This document shows, piece after piece, positions 15,207 through 23,470 of a stretch of 28,411 nt of DNA. The stretch comes from an uncultured Clostridia bacterium (GTDB lineage Bacteria > Bacillota > Clostridia > Christensenellales > DUVY01), in the NCBI GenBank assembly GCA_937895465.1, contig CALAYY010000049.1:1-28411 (forward strand). The letters run 5' to 3'. Numbering within the stretch: the first letter of the stretch is position 1; each line of letters begins with the position of its first letter. Under the pieces are notes generated by a model. That model was not told the DNA's origin, did no database searches, and saw only the letters and a program-made list of their open reading frames with translations. A program made the position numbers and the translations under genes.

Positions 15207-17009
15207 ATGATTAAAAAACTATTGACAATATTACTTTGCGGAGTGCTCGGAATGAGTATATTATCGGGCTGTTCGCTGTTTGTATTGGATGAAGATAAGG
15301 ATATGGCGGAAGCGGTTGCTGTTATAGCATCCAAAACTGTCCCTATTGAAGTGATACAGGAAAACGGAGATAAGGTTAGATCAACATTTACTTCTGAAGA
15401 AAAGGTTATAAGCAAACTTGAGCTTGCCAACATTTTCAATCAATACGGTGCTAACTATCAGCAAAACTACGGTTTTTCTGTAGAACAGACCTTTGAGACA
15501 TTATTAAACCAGCTTGTTGACAGAGAGCTTTTGTTAATTGAAGCTGAAAAGCTGATAGCGTCCAACCAAATAAGATTTAAACAATCTGAATTTAATAAGA
15601 TATGGAAAGATGTTTATAAGACTGTGGACGACAGCCTATATTCTTTTGAAAAAGATATAGCCAAAGAATATAATGAGAACATATATACACGAGGCACAGG
15701 CGAAGACCTCAAACCCGATTGGCCTACATTAGTCTATGCTAATGAACCTGAACAAGATTCTGGTACCGAATACGATATTGAAGACGGCATAATAATGGAT
15801 GAACAAAAATGGGTGCCCGAAGGCAGCAGAGGCCCGATATTTGATTATTCTATCATTAATAACGGAACTGAAGAGGCAAAAGCAAAATATTTTGCATCTG
15901 AGGAATACCGCTTTGCCGCATTAAAGACAGAGGCGTTGAGAAGATTTTTGGAAAACATCAGACAAAATCTCAAAGCTGATGTATTGTCAAAAGCTGATCA
16001 GCAAAAGTACAAAGCTGATTTGACTTTGATTGATTCTTATAAAAATACTAAACCTTATAAATATGCGGAGCTTTACAAAAAGTTGCAAGACCTTTGGTTT
16101 GTAAAATATATGTATTATGACAACGCCTATAACAGCATGCTGTTTACCAAGCTGCAGGAATATGTAGAAAAAGATGTTTCTGTAACAGAAGAAGAGGTAA
16201 GAGCTTATTATGATAGGACATTGGCTCAACAGCAGGAAAGTTTTAAGAATATCAATAATTATCTGTCTGCTATGAAAGACGGAAAACAAATTGTTTTATA
16301 TCACCCCACCAACGGCAATTGGTTTTATGTAAAACATATATTATTGCCTTTTTCAGATGAACAGGCGGCTAAAGTTAAAAGCTTGAAAGGAACAAAAGAC
16401 AGTATTGAGGCACAAAGACAAAGAATTGCCCAAGAAATCACATCTTATATGCATATTGACGGTTACAATGTTGGAAAACCTATACCAATAAGAGATATTT
16501 TGAGTGACATCTATTCAGAAATGAATCATCTTGCAGGACGTTCTAAGGCTGCCGAAAGTAAGTTTGAAGACCTTATCTTCAAATACAATACCGACCCCGG
16601 AATATTTAACAATGTCAACGGCTATGGTATGCAATATCTTCCCAACGATACTGGAAAATCAGGCTATGTGGCAGAATTTGAAGAAGCATCTTTTGAACTG
16701 TATAAGCAAGGTACTTTGGGCGCAGTAAAAGAAGTGGTTACTGACTTTGGTGTGCATGTGATAATGCTTTCTTCAAAAGTTGAATTTGGCACAAGAGCTT
16801 TGGGCGAATTTACAAGCGTGTTCCAAGATAATCTTCATGACACCACATATTCTAAAGCACTGGAAAAAGAGCTTTTAAATAAGAAAAAGACAGATGCCTT
16901 TACTAACTATCAAAACCAAATATTAACCCAGCTCAATAGAGATTGGGAGCCTCAGATAACACTCTATCAAAAGAGATATCAACGCCTTATAAAAGCGGTG
17001 AAAGGCTGA
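15207..17009 (+). CDS. Lipoprotein with SurA-N and PpiC-type peptidyl-prolyl isomerase domains
   Basis: An exported foldase-like lipoprotein of about 600 residues. It starts at ATG 15207 with GGAG five bases before; an in-frame ATG at 15183 would add eight polar residues before the signal peptide. The signal peptide ends at a lipobox LSGC (C22), so it is anchored on the outer face of the membrane. A SurA-like chaperone region (about 75-130) is followed by a long acidic and helical middle, and then a parvulin-type region around WFYVKHILLPFSDEQAAK (about 370-390) that continues to GVHVIMLSSKVE near 515-525. A 75-residue insertion splits the isomerase domain, so activity is uncertain. A gene of this type after mfd is common in Clostridia. 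PrsA is the closest named relative. Confidence 0.85.
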   Translation: MIKKLLTILLCGVLGMSILSGCSLFVLDEDKDMAEAVAVIASKTVPIEVIQENGDKVRSTFTSEEKVISKLELANIFNQYGANYQQNYGFSVEQTFETLLNQLVDRELLLIEAEKLIASNQIRFKQSEFNKIWKDVYKTVDDSLYSFEKDIAKEYNENIYTRGTGEDLKPDWPTLVYANEPEQDSGTEYDIEDGIIMDEQKWVPEGSRGPIFDYSIINNGTEEAKAKYFASEEYRFAALKTEALRRFLENIRQNLKADVLSKADQQKYKADLTLIDSYKNTKPYKYAELYKKLQDLWFVKYMYYDNAYNSMLFTKLQEYVEKDVSVTEEEVRAYYDRTLAQQQESFKNINNYLSAMKDGKQIVLYHPTNGNWFYVKHILLPFSDEQAAKVKSLKGTKDSIEAQRQRIAQEITSYMHIDGYNVGKPIPIRDILSDIYSEMNHLAGRSKAAESKFEDLIFKYNTDPGIFNNVNGYGMQYLPNDTGKSGYVAEFEEASFELYKQGTLGAVKEVVTDFGVHVIMLSSKVEFGTRALGEFTSVFQDNLHDTTYSKALEKELLNKKKTDAFTNYQNQILTQLNRDWEPQITLYQKRYQRLIKAVKG

Positions 17010-17030
17010 TTAAATAACTTTGCAATATCT

Positions 17031-17070
17031 AATATGCCCTTTCACTATGGAAGGGCATATTATGTTTTTT
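17031..17070 (+). terminator. Intrinsic terminator after the foldase gene
   Basis: AATATGCCCTT (17031-17041) and AAGGGCATATT (17051-17061) form an 11-pair stem with a nine-base loop, followed by six T at 17065-17070. It separates the foldase gene from hisC. Confidence 0.85.
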
Positions 17071-17099
17071 GAAGAAAAATAATAAGGCAGGAGAATCTT

Positions 17100-18149
17100 A
17101 TGTTGTTAAGCAAAAAGACACTTGAAATCAGAGAATATACCGCAGGCGAACAGCTCAATGAAGGGTATATCAAATTAAACTCCAATGAAAACCCATATCA
17201 ACCGTCTCCTTTAGTTTTTAACGCCTTAAAAGACATTAATAAGCTGAATTTTTATCCAAGCCCGAAATCTGACGCTCTTAGACACGAACTAGGCAAGCTT
17301 AATGACTTTGTTGAGGATGATATCTTTGTAGGCAATGGCAGCGATGAAATCTTGGGGCTTGCTTTTTTGACTTATTATAACCAAAAAGATAAGGACATTA
17401 TTTTTCCTGACGTTACATACAGCTTTTATCCTGTATGGGCAGACTTGTATGATATAAATTACCGCACAATAGCCCAAAACAGTGATTTTTCTATCAACCC
17501 ACAGGATTATTTCAACTTAGACAACTGCCAAGGAATAATAATCGCCAATCCCAATGCGCCCACTACCTTAGAAATGGCGTATGAGGATATAGAAAGTATA
17601 GTAGTTAATAATCAGGACAAAGTAATAATAATAGATGAGGCGTATGCTGATTTTGGAACTTATTATTGCACCGCTCTTGCCAAAAAATATCAAAATGTAC
17701 TTATTGTACGTACTTTTTCTAAAGGCTGGTCTTTAGCCGGCATAAGATGCGGATATGCCATGGGAAGCCGTGTTTTGATAGAAGGACTTAACAAAATACG
17801 GGACTGCTTTAACAGCTATTCGGTTGACAGGCTTACACAAGCTGCAGCAATTGCCGCTGTAAAAGACAGAGACTATATGCACGTCTGTATTCAAAAGGTT
17901 ATTGCTACCCGTGAGCGTATAAGCTCTGAGCTGCGAAAAAGAGGCTATACTGTACCTCAATCTAAGACTAATTTTTTGTTTATTACCAAAGACGGCTTTG
18001 ATGCTCGAAGCGTATATCAATCTCTCAAAGAACAAAAGATTTTAATAAGACATTTTAATTTGCCCAAGATAAAAAACTATCTGCGTATAACCATAGGCAC
18101 AGATGAACAGATGGATATGCTCTTAGATGCATTGAATACTATTGTTTAA
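17100..18149 (+). CDS. hisC: Histidinol-phosphate aminotransferase-type PLP enzyme
   Basis: A class I/II fold aminotransferase of 349 residues. Family features: LNSNENPY near 26-33, VGNGSDEIL (78-85), NPNAPTT (150-156), DEAYADF (179-185), the PLP-binding lysine K208 in RTFSKGWSLAGIRCGY, and the C-terminal LRITIGT. HisC converts imidazole-acetol phosphate to histidinol phosphate using glutamate. No other histidine gene is in the window, so the related threonine-phosphate decarboxylase (CobD) or an aromatic aminotransferase role cannot be excluded. It starts behind GGCAGGAG. I found no promoter between the preceding terminator and its start, so read-through or a hidden promoter must drive it. 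Confidence 0.85.
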   Translation: MLLSKKTLEIREYTAGEQLNEGYIKLNSNENPYQPSPLVFNALKDINKLNFYPSPKSDALRHELGKLNDFVEDDIFVGNGSDEILGLAFLTYYNQKDKDIIFPDVTYSFYPVWADLYDINYRTIAQNSDFSINPQDYFNLDNCQGIIIANPNAPTTLEMAYEDIESIVVNNQDKVIIIDEAYADFGTYYCTALAKKYQNVLIVRTFSKGWSLAGIRCGYAMGSRVLIEGLNKIRDCFNSYSVDRLTQAAAIAAVKDRDYMHVCIQKVIATRERISSELRKRGYTVPQSKTNFLFITKDGFDARSVYQSLKEQKILIRHFNLPKIKNYLRITIGTDEQMDMLLDALNTIV

Positions 18150-18220
18150 AAATCTTTGAACAAAACATCAAAAAAAGTAATAATATAAATAAGAACATTT
18201 GACAATATTATCTATTGCGG

Positions 18221-18249
18221 TTGTTTCTTTTGGCATAAGATGATATAAT
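18221..18249 (+). promoter_or_regulatory. corA promoter with extended -10
   Basis: TTGTTT (18221-18226), 17 bases, TGA-TATAAT (18244-18249). The predicted start near 18256 gives a leader of about 128 bases before corA. Confidence 0.65.
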
Positions 18250-18272
18250 TATTTTTGGAGTTTTTTTAACTT

Positions 18273-18311
18273 ATGGATGACCCAAGCGGGAGAAATAATT
18301 ATAAAATCTAG
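18273..18311 (+). CDS. Putative 12-residue leader peptide of corA
   Basis: The reading frame is MDDPSGRNNYKI followed by TAG. It lies wholly within the predicted corA leader. A GGAG (18257-18260) stands 12 bases before the ATG, longer than ideal. The peptide opens with two aspartates and a proline. Such acidic-proline starts destabilise the ribosome at low Mg2+ in E. coli (the MgtL leader is the known case). The stop codon lies seven bases before ACCGC (18318-18322), the segment that can form an antiterminator. The frame is short enough to arise by chance, so translation is unproven. Confidence 0.4.
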   Translation: MDDPSGRNNYKI

Positions 18312-18317
18312 GCAATA

Positions 18318-18369
18318 ACCGCCCTAATATTTCGTTGTGCGGTATGGTTTTGCCGCACATTTTTATTTT
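18318..18369 (+). promoter_or_regulatory. Transcription attenuator in the corA leader
   Basis: A terminator stem TGTGCGGTA (18336-18344) with TGCCGCACA (18351-18359), including one G-U pair, is followed by TTTTTATTTT. It ends just before the corA ribosome site (AGAGGTGG, 18372-18379). The upstream ACCGC (18318-18322) can pair with GCGGT (18339-18343) and would then break the terminator. A further GCGG at 18286-18289 could pair with CCGC (18319-18322). A terminator between promoter and gene, with a competing helix, is the hallmark of attenuation. I could not match a known riboswitch. Confidence 0.6.
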
Positions 18370-18383
18370 AAAGAGGTGGTACT

Positions 18384-19328
18384 ATGGTCAGAATGTTTTA
18401 TACCCCTACAGGCGCAAAAAATGCTCATGAAATCTTTTCGCCCGTTGAAAATTGCTGGATTCACCTGGAAAATCCAAGCGATCTTGAAATTGAAAATATA
18501 TCTTTTGCTACAGGCGTCCCTACGCAAATGATAAAGGCTGCGCTTGACGAAGAAGAAAGAGCGCATATTGAGATTGAAGAAGAAGGTAAATTAATTTTAG
18601 TTGATATTCCTGTTACAAGCGAATCTGCGGATAAAGAAACATATATTTATACCACATTGCCCTTGGGTATTATTATGACCGATAAGCATTTTTTGACCGT
18701 ATGTCTGAAAAAAACTTCTGTTATCAATGAGTTTATGCAAGGGCGTGTGAAAAATTTTGATATCAACAAACCTACTTTGTTTTTATATCAGCTGTTATAT
18801 AACAATTCGATAAAATTCTTACATTACCTAAAGCAAATAGACAAGGCAAGCAGCCGTATTCAGCTGCAGCTTCACAAATCAATGAAAAACAAAGAATTGA
18901 TTCAGCTTTTAGAGCTTGAAAAATCTTTGGTCTTCTTTTCTACTTCAATTAAGTCCAATCATACTGTTTTGGAAAAGATTTTGGTAAGCTCTTTTGTCAA
19001 GCATTATGATGAAGATCAGGAGATATTGGATGATGCGGTAATTGAAAGCAGGCAGGCAATGGAAATGGCTGACATTTATAGAGATGTCTTGAGCGGAACA
19101 ATGGATGCCTTTGCTTCTGTTATAGGCAACAACCAAAACAAGGTCATGAAACTGTTAACAGCTCTTACTATTATTATTACTATACCCACATTGATTGCAT
19201 CTTTCTTCGGTATGAATACTGGCTTGCCGCTTCAAAACAACAAATATGCCTTTTGGATTGTAGTAGGTATCTCGGCCGTGTTTTCAGGCATTGCAGCATT
19301 TATTATGTATAAGAAAAAAATGTTTTAA
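18384..19328 (+). CDS. corA: CorA-family magnesium/divalent metal channel
   Basis: CorA forms a pentameric channel that brings Mg2+ (also Co2+ or Ni2+) into the cell. The protein has 314 residues. A large cytoplasmic N-terminal domain and long helices (about 120-250) lead to two C-terminal membrane helices (about 255-275 and 290-310). The selectivity motif GMN is at 276-278 in FFGMNTGLP, and a basic tail KKK ends the protein. The ribosome site AAAGAGGTGG lies five bases before the ATG. The 128-base leader contains a short ORF and a terminator with an alternative helix, so expression is probably controlled by attenuation. The convergent SPOCS gene lies beyond a shared terminator. Confidence 0.95.
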   Translation: MVRMFYTPTGAKNAHEIFSPVENCWIHLENPSDLEIENISFATGVPTQMIKAALDEEERAHIEIEEEGKLILVDIPVTSESADKETYIYTTLPLGIIMTDKHFLTVCLKKTSVINEFMQGRVKNFDINKPTLFLYQLLYNNSIKFLHYLKQIDKASSRIQLQLHKSMKNKELIQLLELEKSLVFFSTSIKSNHTVLEKILVSSFVKHYDEDQEILDDAVIESRQAMEMADIYRDVLSGTMDAFASVIGNNQNKVMKLLTALTIIITIPTLIASFFGMNTGLPLQNNKYAFWIVVGISAVFSGIAAFIMYKKKMF

Positions 19329-19332
19329 TATA

Positions 19333-19371
19333 CCAAAAATCCTCTTAAAAAAACGTAAGAGGATTTTTTGG
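19333..19371. terminator. Bidirectional terminator between corA and the SPOCS gene
   Basis: CCAAAAATCCTCTT (19333-19346) pairs with AAGAGGATTTTTTGG (19357-19371) around a ten-base loop. T-runs exist on both strands, so it serves both convergent genes. Confidence 0.85.
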
Positions 19372-19396
19372 TTTTAGCGATTTTGTGATTATTATT

Positions 19397-20929
19397 TTAG
19401 ATGTCTGCAGAAATTTGACGGTAAATCAAAATTCTCTCTCCAGAGGGCAAAGGCTCTTTTAGATTGGGATTATTCATAAGTATGTTTTGGGGCGTGGTGT
19501 GCAGTGCTTTTGCCACATCCCACAATTTTTCGCCTTGTTTGGTTATATAAACAGCTATTGCACTTTCACGGCTTATCTTAATTTCGCCTAATTCTATGTC
19601 CTTGATATAATAGCCGACTTTTTTGCAATACACATTGATACAGAATTTTACCTGCGCGCTAAGCTCAACTTCGCCTTTTTTAGGGCGTGCCGATATCCTC
19701 ATAATGCAGGCGTTTCCGTCAAACTCTAACATTCCTTCAGGCAGTTCACATTTTACTGTCAAAGAATACGGCAATTCAACTGATACTGAATTTCTAGTTT
19801 CATACTCATTGTTCCAATAAATTATGCCTGTATGCAAAACTCCTTCTATTGTCAGCTTATTGCCTTCATTAAATATATTGGCCACCTGAACTTTGGAAGA
19901 GGTTAGACAGATTACTTTATCCACTGACGGCAGCTCGTCGCCTAAGTTAGCTGAGCCTTCTATTGTTTCGTCAAATCTCTTGGTTCCAAAAAATTTAGTA
20001 AAATCAATGCTCTCGCCTGTGATTTTTATTTCTTTGCTTACGCTAAACGCATCAATTATAGCTACAGCTTTTGTAATAGCTACTGTACGGCATTCTGCCT
20101 GCATTTTAAATTCGCCTTTAAGAAGCTTATGGCTGCCTGACAAATCGTCCATCAATGTCATTGTAAAGCTGTTAATCTTAATGACATAAACGACTTTATC
20201 TTCTATTCTTGCACCGGGTGCATTGATTTCCTGACTGTACTCTAAGGTAAAGTTTTCATTTTTGATAAGTCCGTTTTCTGTGGTGTAGATAACATTGAGG
20301 TCAATCATTCCGTTATATATTACACAGTCAAGCCCCGCCGTAACATCTGATGTTATGTTAGCCGCTTCGCATAACAAAATATTGACTATGTTATCTTTGG
20401 GCTCAAATTCTTCTGAGATATAAAAGGTTTCTGCACCTTTACCACTTATCACATCGTATTCAAGCTCATCTGTTTGGGTATAGACATCGTCTAAAGTCTG
20501 CTTGATAAGATTAAGGCGTTCTTTAACAACAACCTTACAGCTGATTTCAATAGCCGCAGAAATCCTTATATCGTTTTGAGTGACAGATATGGTGTCGGTA
20601 TCCAAAGTATTGGCTTCTAACATAAGTTCGCCTGAAGGCATAATGGCATCGTCCATTATCTTATCTGAAAAATCAGCATTATAGTCCATGCTGTTGGTCG
20701 CACCGTCTAGGTCAACAAACAAAACCTTAAAATTGGCTCTGCCATTATAACGAGCTTCACCTGCCAATGCTTCGTAAGACAAAATCTCACTTTCACATGA
20801 AATAGTCAAGATTTTGGCTATTTTTACATCGGTTGCGGGCTGAAGCAGTGCCTCAATTGCGACCTGATTTGGAGCAGCTTTTTTAAAATGCTCCGGAATA
20901 ATTTCTTCATATATTTGTTCTGATGCCAT
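19397..20929 (-). CDS. SPOCS/DUF3794 repeat protein with C-terminal LysM domain
   Basis: The protein has 510 residues, with no signal peptide. The body contains successive beta-rich DUF3794 (SPOCS, spore coat assembly) modules. The last about 45 residues form a LysM domain (ITKQGEKLWDVAKALHTTPQNILMNN, then LPSGERILIY), which binds glycan or helps assembly on the spore surface. SPOCS-LysM proteins occur in sporulating Clostridia and are related by domain to SpoVID and SafA of Bacillus. The start ATG has AGGGGG seven bases upstream. I found no clear sporulation sigma site; TTGATT and AT-rich sequence upstream could be a vegetative promoter. It is transcribed divergently from veg. Confidence 0.88.
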   Translation of the reverse strand: MASEQIYEEIIPEHFKKAAPNQVAIEALLQPATDVKIAKILTISCESEILSYEALAGEARYNGRANFKVLFVDLDGATNSMDYNADFSDKIMDDAIMPSGELMLEANTLDTDTISVTQNDIRISAAIEISCKVVVKERLNLIKQTLDDVYTQTDELEYDVISGKGAETFYISEEFEPKDNIVNILLCEAANITSDVTAGLDCVIYNGMIDLNVIYTTENGLIKNENFTLEYSQEINAPGARIEDKVVYVIKINSFTMTLMDDLSGSHKLLKGEFKMQAECRTVAITKAVAIIDAFSVSKEIKITGESIDFTKFFGTKRFDETIEGSANLGDELPSVDKVICLTSSKVQVANIFNEGNKLTIEGVLHTGIIYWNNEYETRNSVSVELPYSLTVKCELPEGMLEFDGNACIMRISARPKKGEVELSAQVKFCINVYCKKVGYYIKDIELGEIKISRESAIAVYITKQGEKLWDVAKALHTTPQNILMNNPNLKEPLPSGERILIYRQISADI

Positions 20930-21066
20930 AAGAATGCCCCCTGTTGATATTTACAGTGTAACACTATATTTTATAATCAAACATACCGTTTTATGACTAT
21001 AAAATGCATTGAAATAAAACTTTTTATAAAAACGGTTTTTCTCTAATATATGATAATCTGTTTATT

Positions 21067-21089
21067 TATTATGCCAAAAGGGCATAATA
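21067..21089 (+). promoter_or_regulatory. Hairpin in the veg leader
   Basis: TATTATGCC and GGCATAATA form a nine-pair stem with an AAAAG loop. A candidate promoter TTATAA (21024-21029), 17 bases, TATATG (21047-21052) would place the hairpin near the 5' end of the message. The right arm GGCA may alternatively pair with TGCC at about 21099-21102. It may protect the 5' end or act as a weak attenuator. Confidence 0.35.
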
Positions 21090-21153
21090 TTTTAAGTTGC
21101 CTTTATTTGGGTATTAAAAAAATTTCTACCAAAAGAGCTTAGGAGACACGTTA

Positions 21154-21411
21154 ATGAGAAAGCCTATTTATGAAATGGATTCAGTCAAACAGCGTATATT
21201 AGAACTTAAAGGAAAAAGCATTAAGCTTGTTGTTCATCGCGGCAGAAAACGCTATGTACGTTATACGGGCATACTTGAAGAAATTTATCCGTCTGTTTTT
21301 ACGGTCAGAATTAATGAACATAAATCTATGGACATCATCACATATTCTTATTCGGATGTTTTGTGCGGAGATGTAAAGATCACTTCACAGGATATTGTCT
21401 CTGCCACATAA
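21154..21411 (+). CDS. veg: Veg family protein (DUF1021)
   Basis: A small cytoplasmic protein of 85 residues with the family core VVHRGRKRYVRYTGILEEIYPSVF. Veg is highly expressed and conserved in Firmicutes. In Bacillus it stimulates biofilm matrix genes through SinR, but that partner is not seen here and its general role is unsettled. The compact beta fold with basic residues suggests RNA binding or ribosome association; this is inference. AGGAG lies eight to nine bases before the ATG. In Bacillus veg lies next to ksgA; here the two are about 14 kb apart. Its stop codon directly abuts the stop codon of the convergent uppP. Confidence 0.93.
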   Translation: MRKPIYEMDSVKQRILELKGKSIKLVVHRGRKRYVRYTGILEEIYPSVFTVRINEHKSMDIITYSYSDVLCGDVKITSQDIVSAT

Positions 21412-22188
21412 TTATATAAGGAAAAACGACAAAAGCGACATTAGCACCAGATACACAGAAAACCCCCAAAAAGCATGACGGGCTATAATTTTTAGCATAA
21501 TTTTGGCTGAAATATAACCGCTTATTCCTGCACTCAAAAACCCTGCTATAAGTGCGCCTATGCCTATGTTGCTATGTACCACGCCTATATCTACAATATC
21601 AAAAACTACTGCACCTAGGATTATAGGAATACTCATCAAAAATGAAAATTCAGTTGAACTAGCCCTGTTTTGTCCTGACACTAAACCTGCGCTTATTGTT
21701 GAGCCGCTTCTTGAAACGCCTGGAAAAACGGCTATACCCTGAAACACTCCCATAATCAAAGCCTGTCTAGTGCTGATGCTGTTTAGATCGCTGTTAATAA
21801 GTCTTTTTTGAGTAGGTTTACAAACCATATCGCCGATTAGTAAAAATACCGCACTCACCAAAAAACCCCAGCCCAAGTATTCGCCCCCAAAGCTTGACTT
21901 AAGAAAGCTTTGAAAAACAAACGCAATAATAACAGCAGGTAAAGCAGATATAATTATGTTAAAGGTAAGTTTTGTAAACGGTTTTTTTAACAATGCTTTG
22001 ATTTTTTCAAATAATACAGCACTTACTGCAAGCAAGGTTGCAAAATGCACCGCAATATCAAAGCTCAATGCCCCGTCATAAATCTTAAAAACATTTTGAA
22101 AAAAAACAAGATGCCCGCTGCTTGACACAGGCAAAAATTCAGTAAGCCCTTGTATCAATCCCAAAATAATTGCTTCCCAAATCGTCAT
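21412..22188 (-). CDS. uppP: Undecaprenyl-diphosphatase, BacA/UppP type
   Basis: UppP dephosphorylates undecaprenyl pyrophosphate so the lipid carrier can be reused for peptidoglycan synthesis; overproduction gives bacitracin resistance. The protein is a polytopic membrane protein of 258 residues. Active-site motifs: GLTEFLPVSSSGHL with E17 and H26, and PGVSRSGSTI with R159. The C-terminus is slightly shorter than in E. coli (273). No ribosome site lies before the ATG: AT-rich sequence TATTTATAAATT runs right up to it, so a leaderless start is possible. No terminator separates it from the convergent veg gene. Confidence 0.94.
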   Translation of the reverse strand: MTIWEAIILGLIQGLTEFLPVSSSGHLVFFQNVFKIYDGALSFDIAVHFATLLAVSAVLFEKIKALLKKPFTKLTFNIIISALPAVIIAFVFQSFLKSSFGGEYLGWGFLVSAVFLLIGDMVCKPTQKRLINSDLNSISTRQALIMGVFQGIAVFPGVSRSGSTISAGLVSGQNRASSTEFSFLMSIPIILGAVVFDIVDIGVVHSNIGIGALIAGFLSAGISGYISAKIMLKIIARHAFWGFSVYLVLMSLLSFFLI

Positions 22189-22283
22189 AATTTATAAATA
22201 TGGCAGAGAAGTTTTAAAAATGACCGCTAACTAATAAGCCCTATAAAAAACAGTTTCTAATGATTAGTAATCTTTTGTGTGCT

Positions 22284-22311
22284 TTGGTTTTTTTCGTTGT
22301 TGTGCTATAAT
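22284..22311 (+). promoter_or_regulatory. ychF promoter with extended -10
   Basis: TTGGTT (22284-22289), 16 bases, TGC-TATAAT (22306-22311). The predicted start near 22318 precedes the CGGAG site of ychF. Confidence 0.65.
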
Positions 22312-22351
22312 ACCATTTGCTTATATTTTTGTAAATTTCGGAGTCAAAAAA

Positions 22352-23440
22352 ATGAAACTTGGTGTAGTCGGTTTGCCCAATGTCGGCAAAAGCACACTTT
22401 TTAATGCGATAACAAATGCAGGCGCAGAGAGCGCAAATTATCCTTTTTGTACTATTGAGCCTAATATCGGTGTAGTCAGTGTTCCTGACCCTAGACTTGA
22501 GGTTTTGGGCAAACTTTATAACACAAAAAAAATAACCCCGGCAGTTCTTGAGTTTGTAGATATTGCAGGATTAGTCAGAGGCGCAAGCCGAGGCGAAGGA
22601 CTGGGAAATAAGTTTTTGTCACATATAAGAGAAGTGGATGCAATAGTTCATATTGTACGCTGCTTTGACGACCCCAATATAATCCATGTGGACGGCAATC
22701 CCGACCCAATGCGTGATATAGAAACAATAGAGCTGGAGCTTATCTTTTCTGATATAGAAAGTGTAGAAAAGAGAATAGAAAAAGCGTCCAAAGCGGCAAA
22801 GGGCAAGGATAAACAAAGCATTATAGAGCTTGAACTTCTTAACAAAATTAAGACTGCTTTAGATAACGGCAAAAGCGCAAGATCAGTTTTGCAAACTCCT
22901 GAAGAAATACACGCCGCTCAATCTTTTTTTCTTCTTACCACCAAGCCTGTAATATATTGTGCCAATATAGGCGAAAACGAAATAGGCACAGACAGTGAGT
23001 ATATAAAAACTGTCAGACAATATGCCAAAACCCAAGGCTCAGAATTTATGGTTATTTGTGCCAAAATAGAAGAAGAGCTTGTCAAGCTTGAAAAAGAAGA
23101 AAGAGAACAGTTTGTACAGGCGTTAGGCTTAGAGTCCAGCGGACTTGAACAGCTTATAGTTACAGGGTATAGACTCTTAGGACTTATCAGCTATTTGACA
23201 GCAGGCGAAAAAGAAGTCAGGGCATGGACAATTACCCAAGGCACCAAAGCACCTCAAGCAGCAGGCAAGATTCATACTGATTTTGAAAGAGGCTTTATAA
23301 GAGCAGAGATTGTGCAATATGATGACCTTGTAAATTTAGGCTCTTTTAACTCTGCAAAAGAAAAGGGCAAGGTAAGAAGTGAAGGCAAGGACTATATAAT
23401 CAAAGACGGAGATGTCGTCCTTTTTAGATTTAATGTTTGA
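22352..23440 (+). CDS. ychF: Redox-regulated ATPase YchF (Obg/OLA1 family)
   Basis: The protein has 362 residues, family standard. YchF binds ATP in preference to GTP, associates with ribosomes and is linked to oxidative-stress response and translation control. G1 is GLPNVGKST (7-15), G3 is DIAGLVRGASRGEGLGNKF, the altered G4 region is CANIGE, and the C-terminal TGS domain covers about 280-362. I choose the ATG at 22352, with CGGAG eight to nine bases before; the longer frame from 22277 starts upstream of the promoter -10. tilS begins 30 bases after its stop and has its own promoter overlapping that gap. Confidence 0.96.
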   Translation: MKLGVVGLPNVGKSTLFNAITNAGAESANYPFCTIEPNIGVVSVPDPRLEVLGKLYNTKKITPAVLEFVDIAGLVRGASRGEGLGNKFLSHIREVDAIVHIVRCFDDPNIIHVDGNPDPMRDIETIELELIFSDIESVEKRIEKASKAAKGKDKQSIIELELLNKIKTALDNGKSARSVLQTPEEIHAAQSFFLLTTKPVIYCANIGENEIGTDSEYIKTVRQYAKTQGSEFMVICAKIEEELVKLEKEEREQFVQALGLESSGLEQLIVTGYRLLGLISYLTAGEKEVRAWTITQGTKAPQAAGKIHTDFERGFIRAEIVQYDDLVNLGSFNSAKEKGKVRSEGKDYIIKDGDVVLFRFNV

Positions 23441-23453
23441 TAATCTCATTATA

Positions 23454-23462
23454 TGGTATAAT
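23454..23462 (+). promoter_or_regulatory. Extended -10 promoter of tilS, predicted near-leaderless
   Basis: TGG-TATAAT. The -35 is weak (TGTTTG or TTGATA at non-ideal distance). The predicted +1 at 23469 leaves only two bases before the ATG at 23471, and no ribosome site. Confidence 0.5.
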
Positions 23463-23470
23463 TTTTATTA

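Noticed and set aside
18256..18383. Known riboswitch (M-box or NiCo type) upstream of corA
   Set aside because: The leader is too short for the M-box and I could not find the conserved blocks of either class; a leader-ORF attenuator fits better. A covariance search would settle it.
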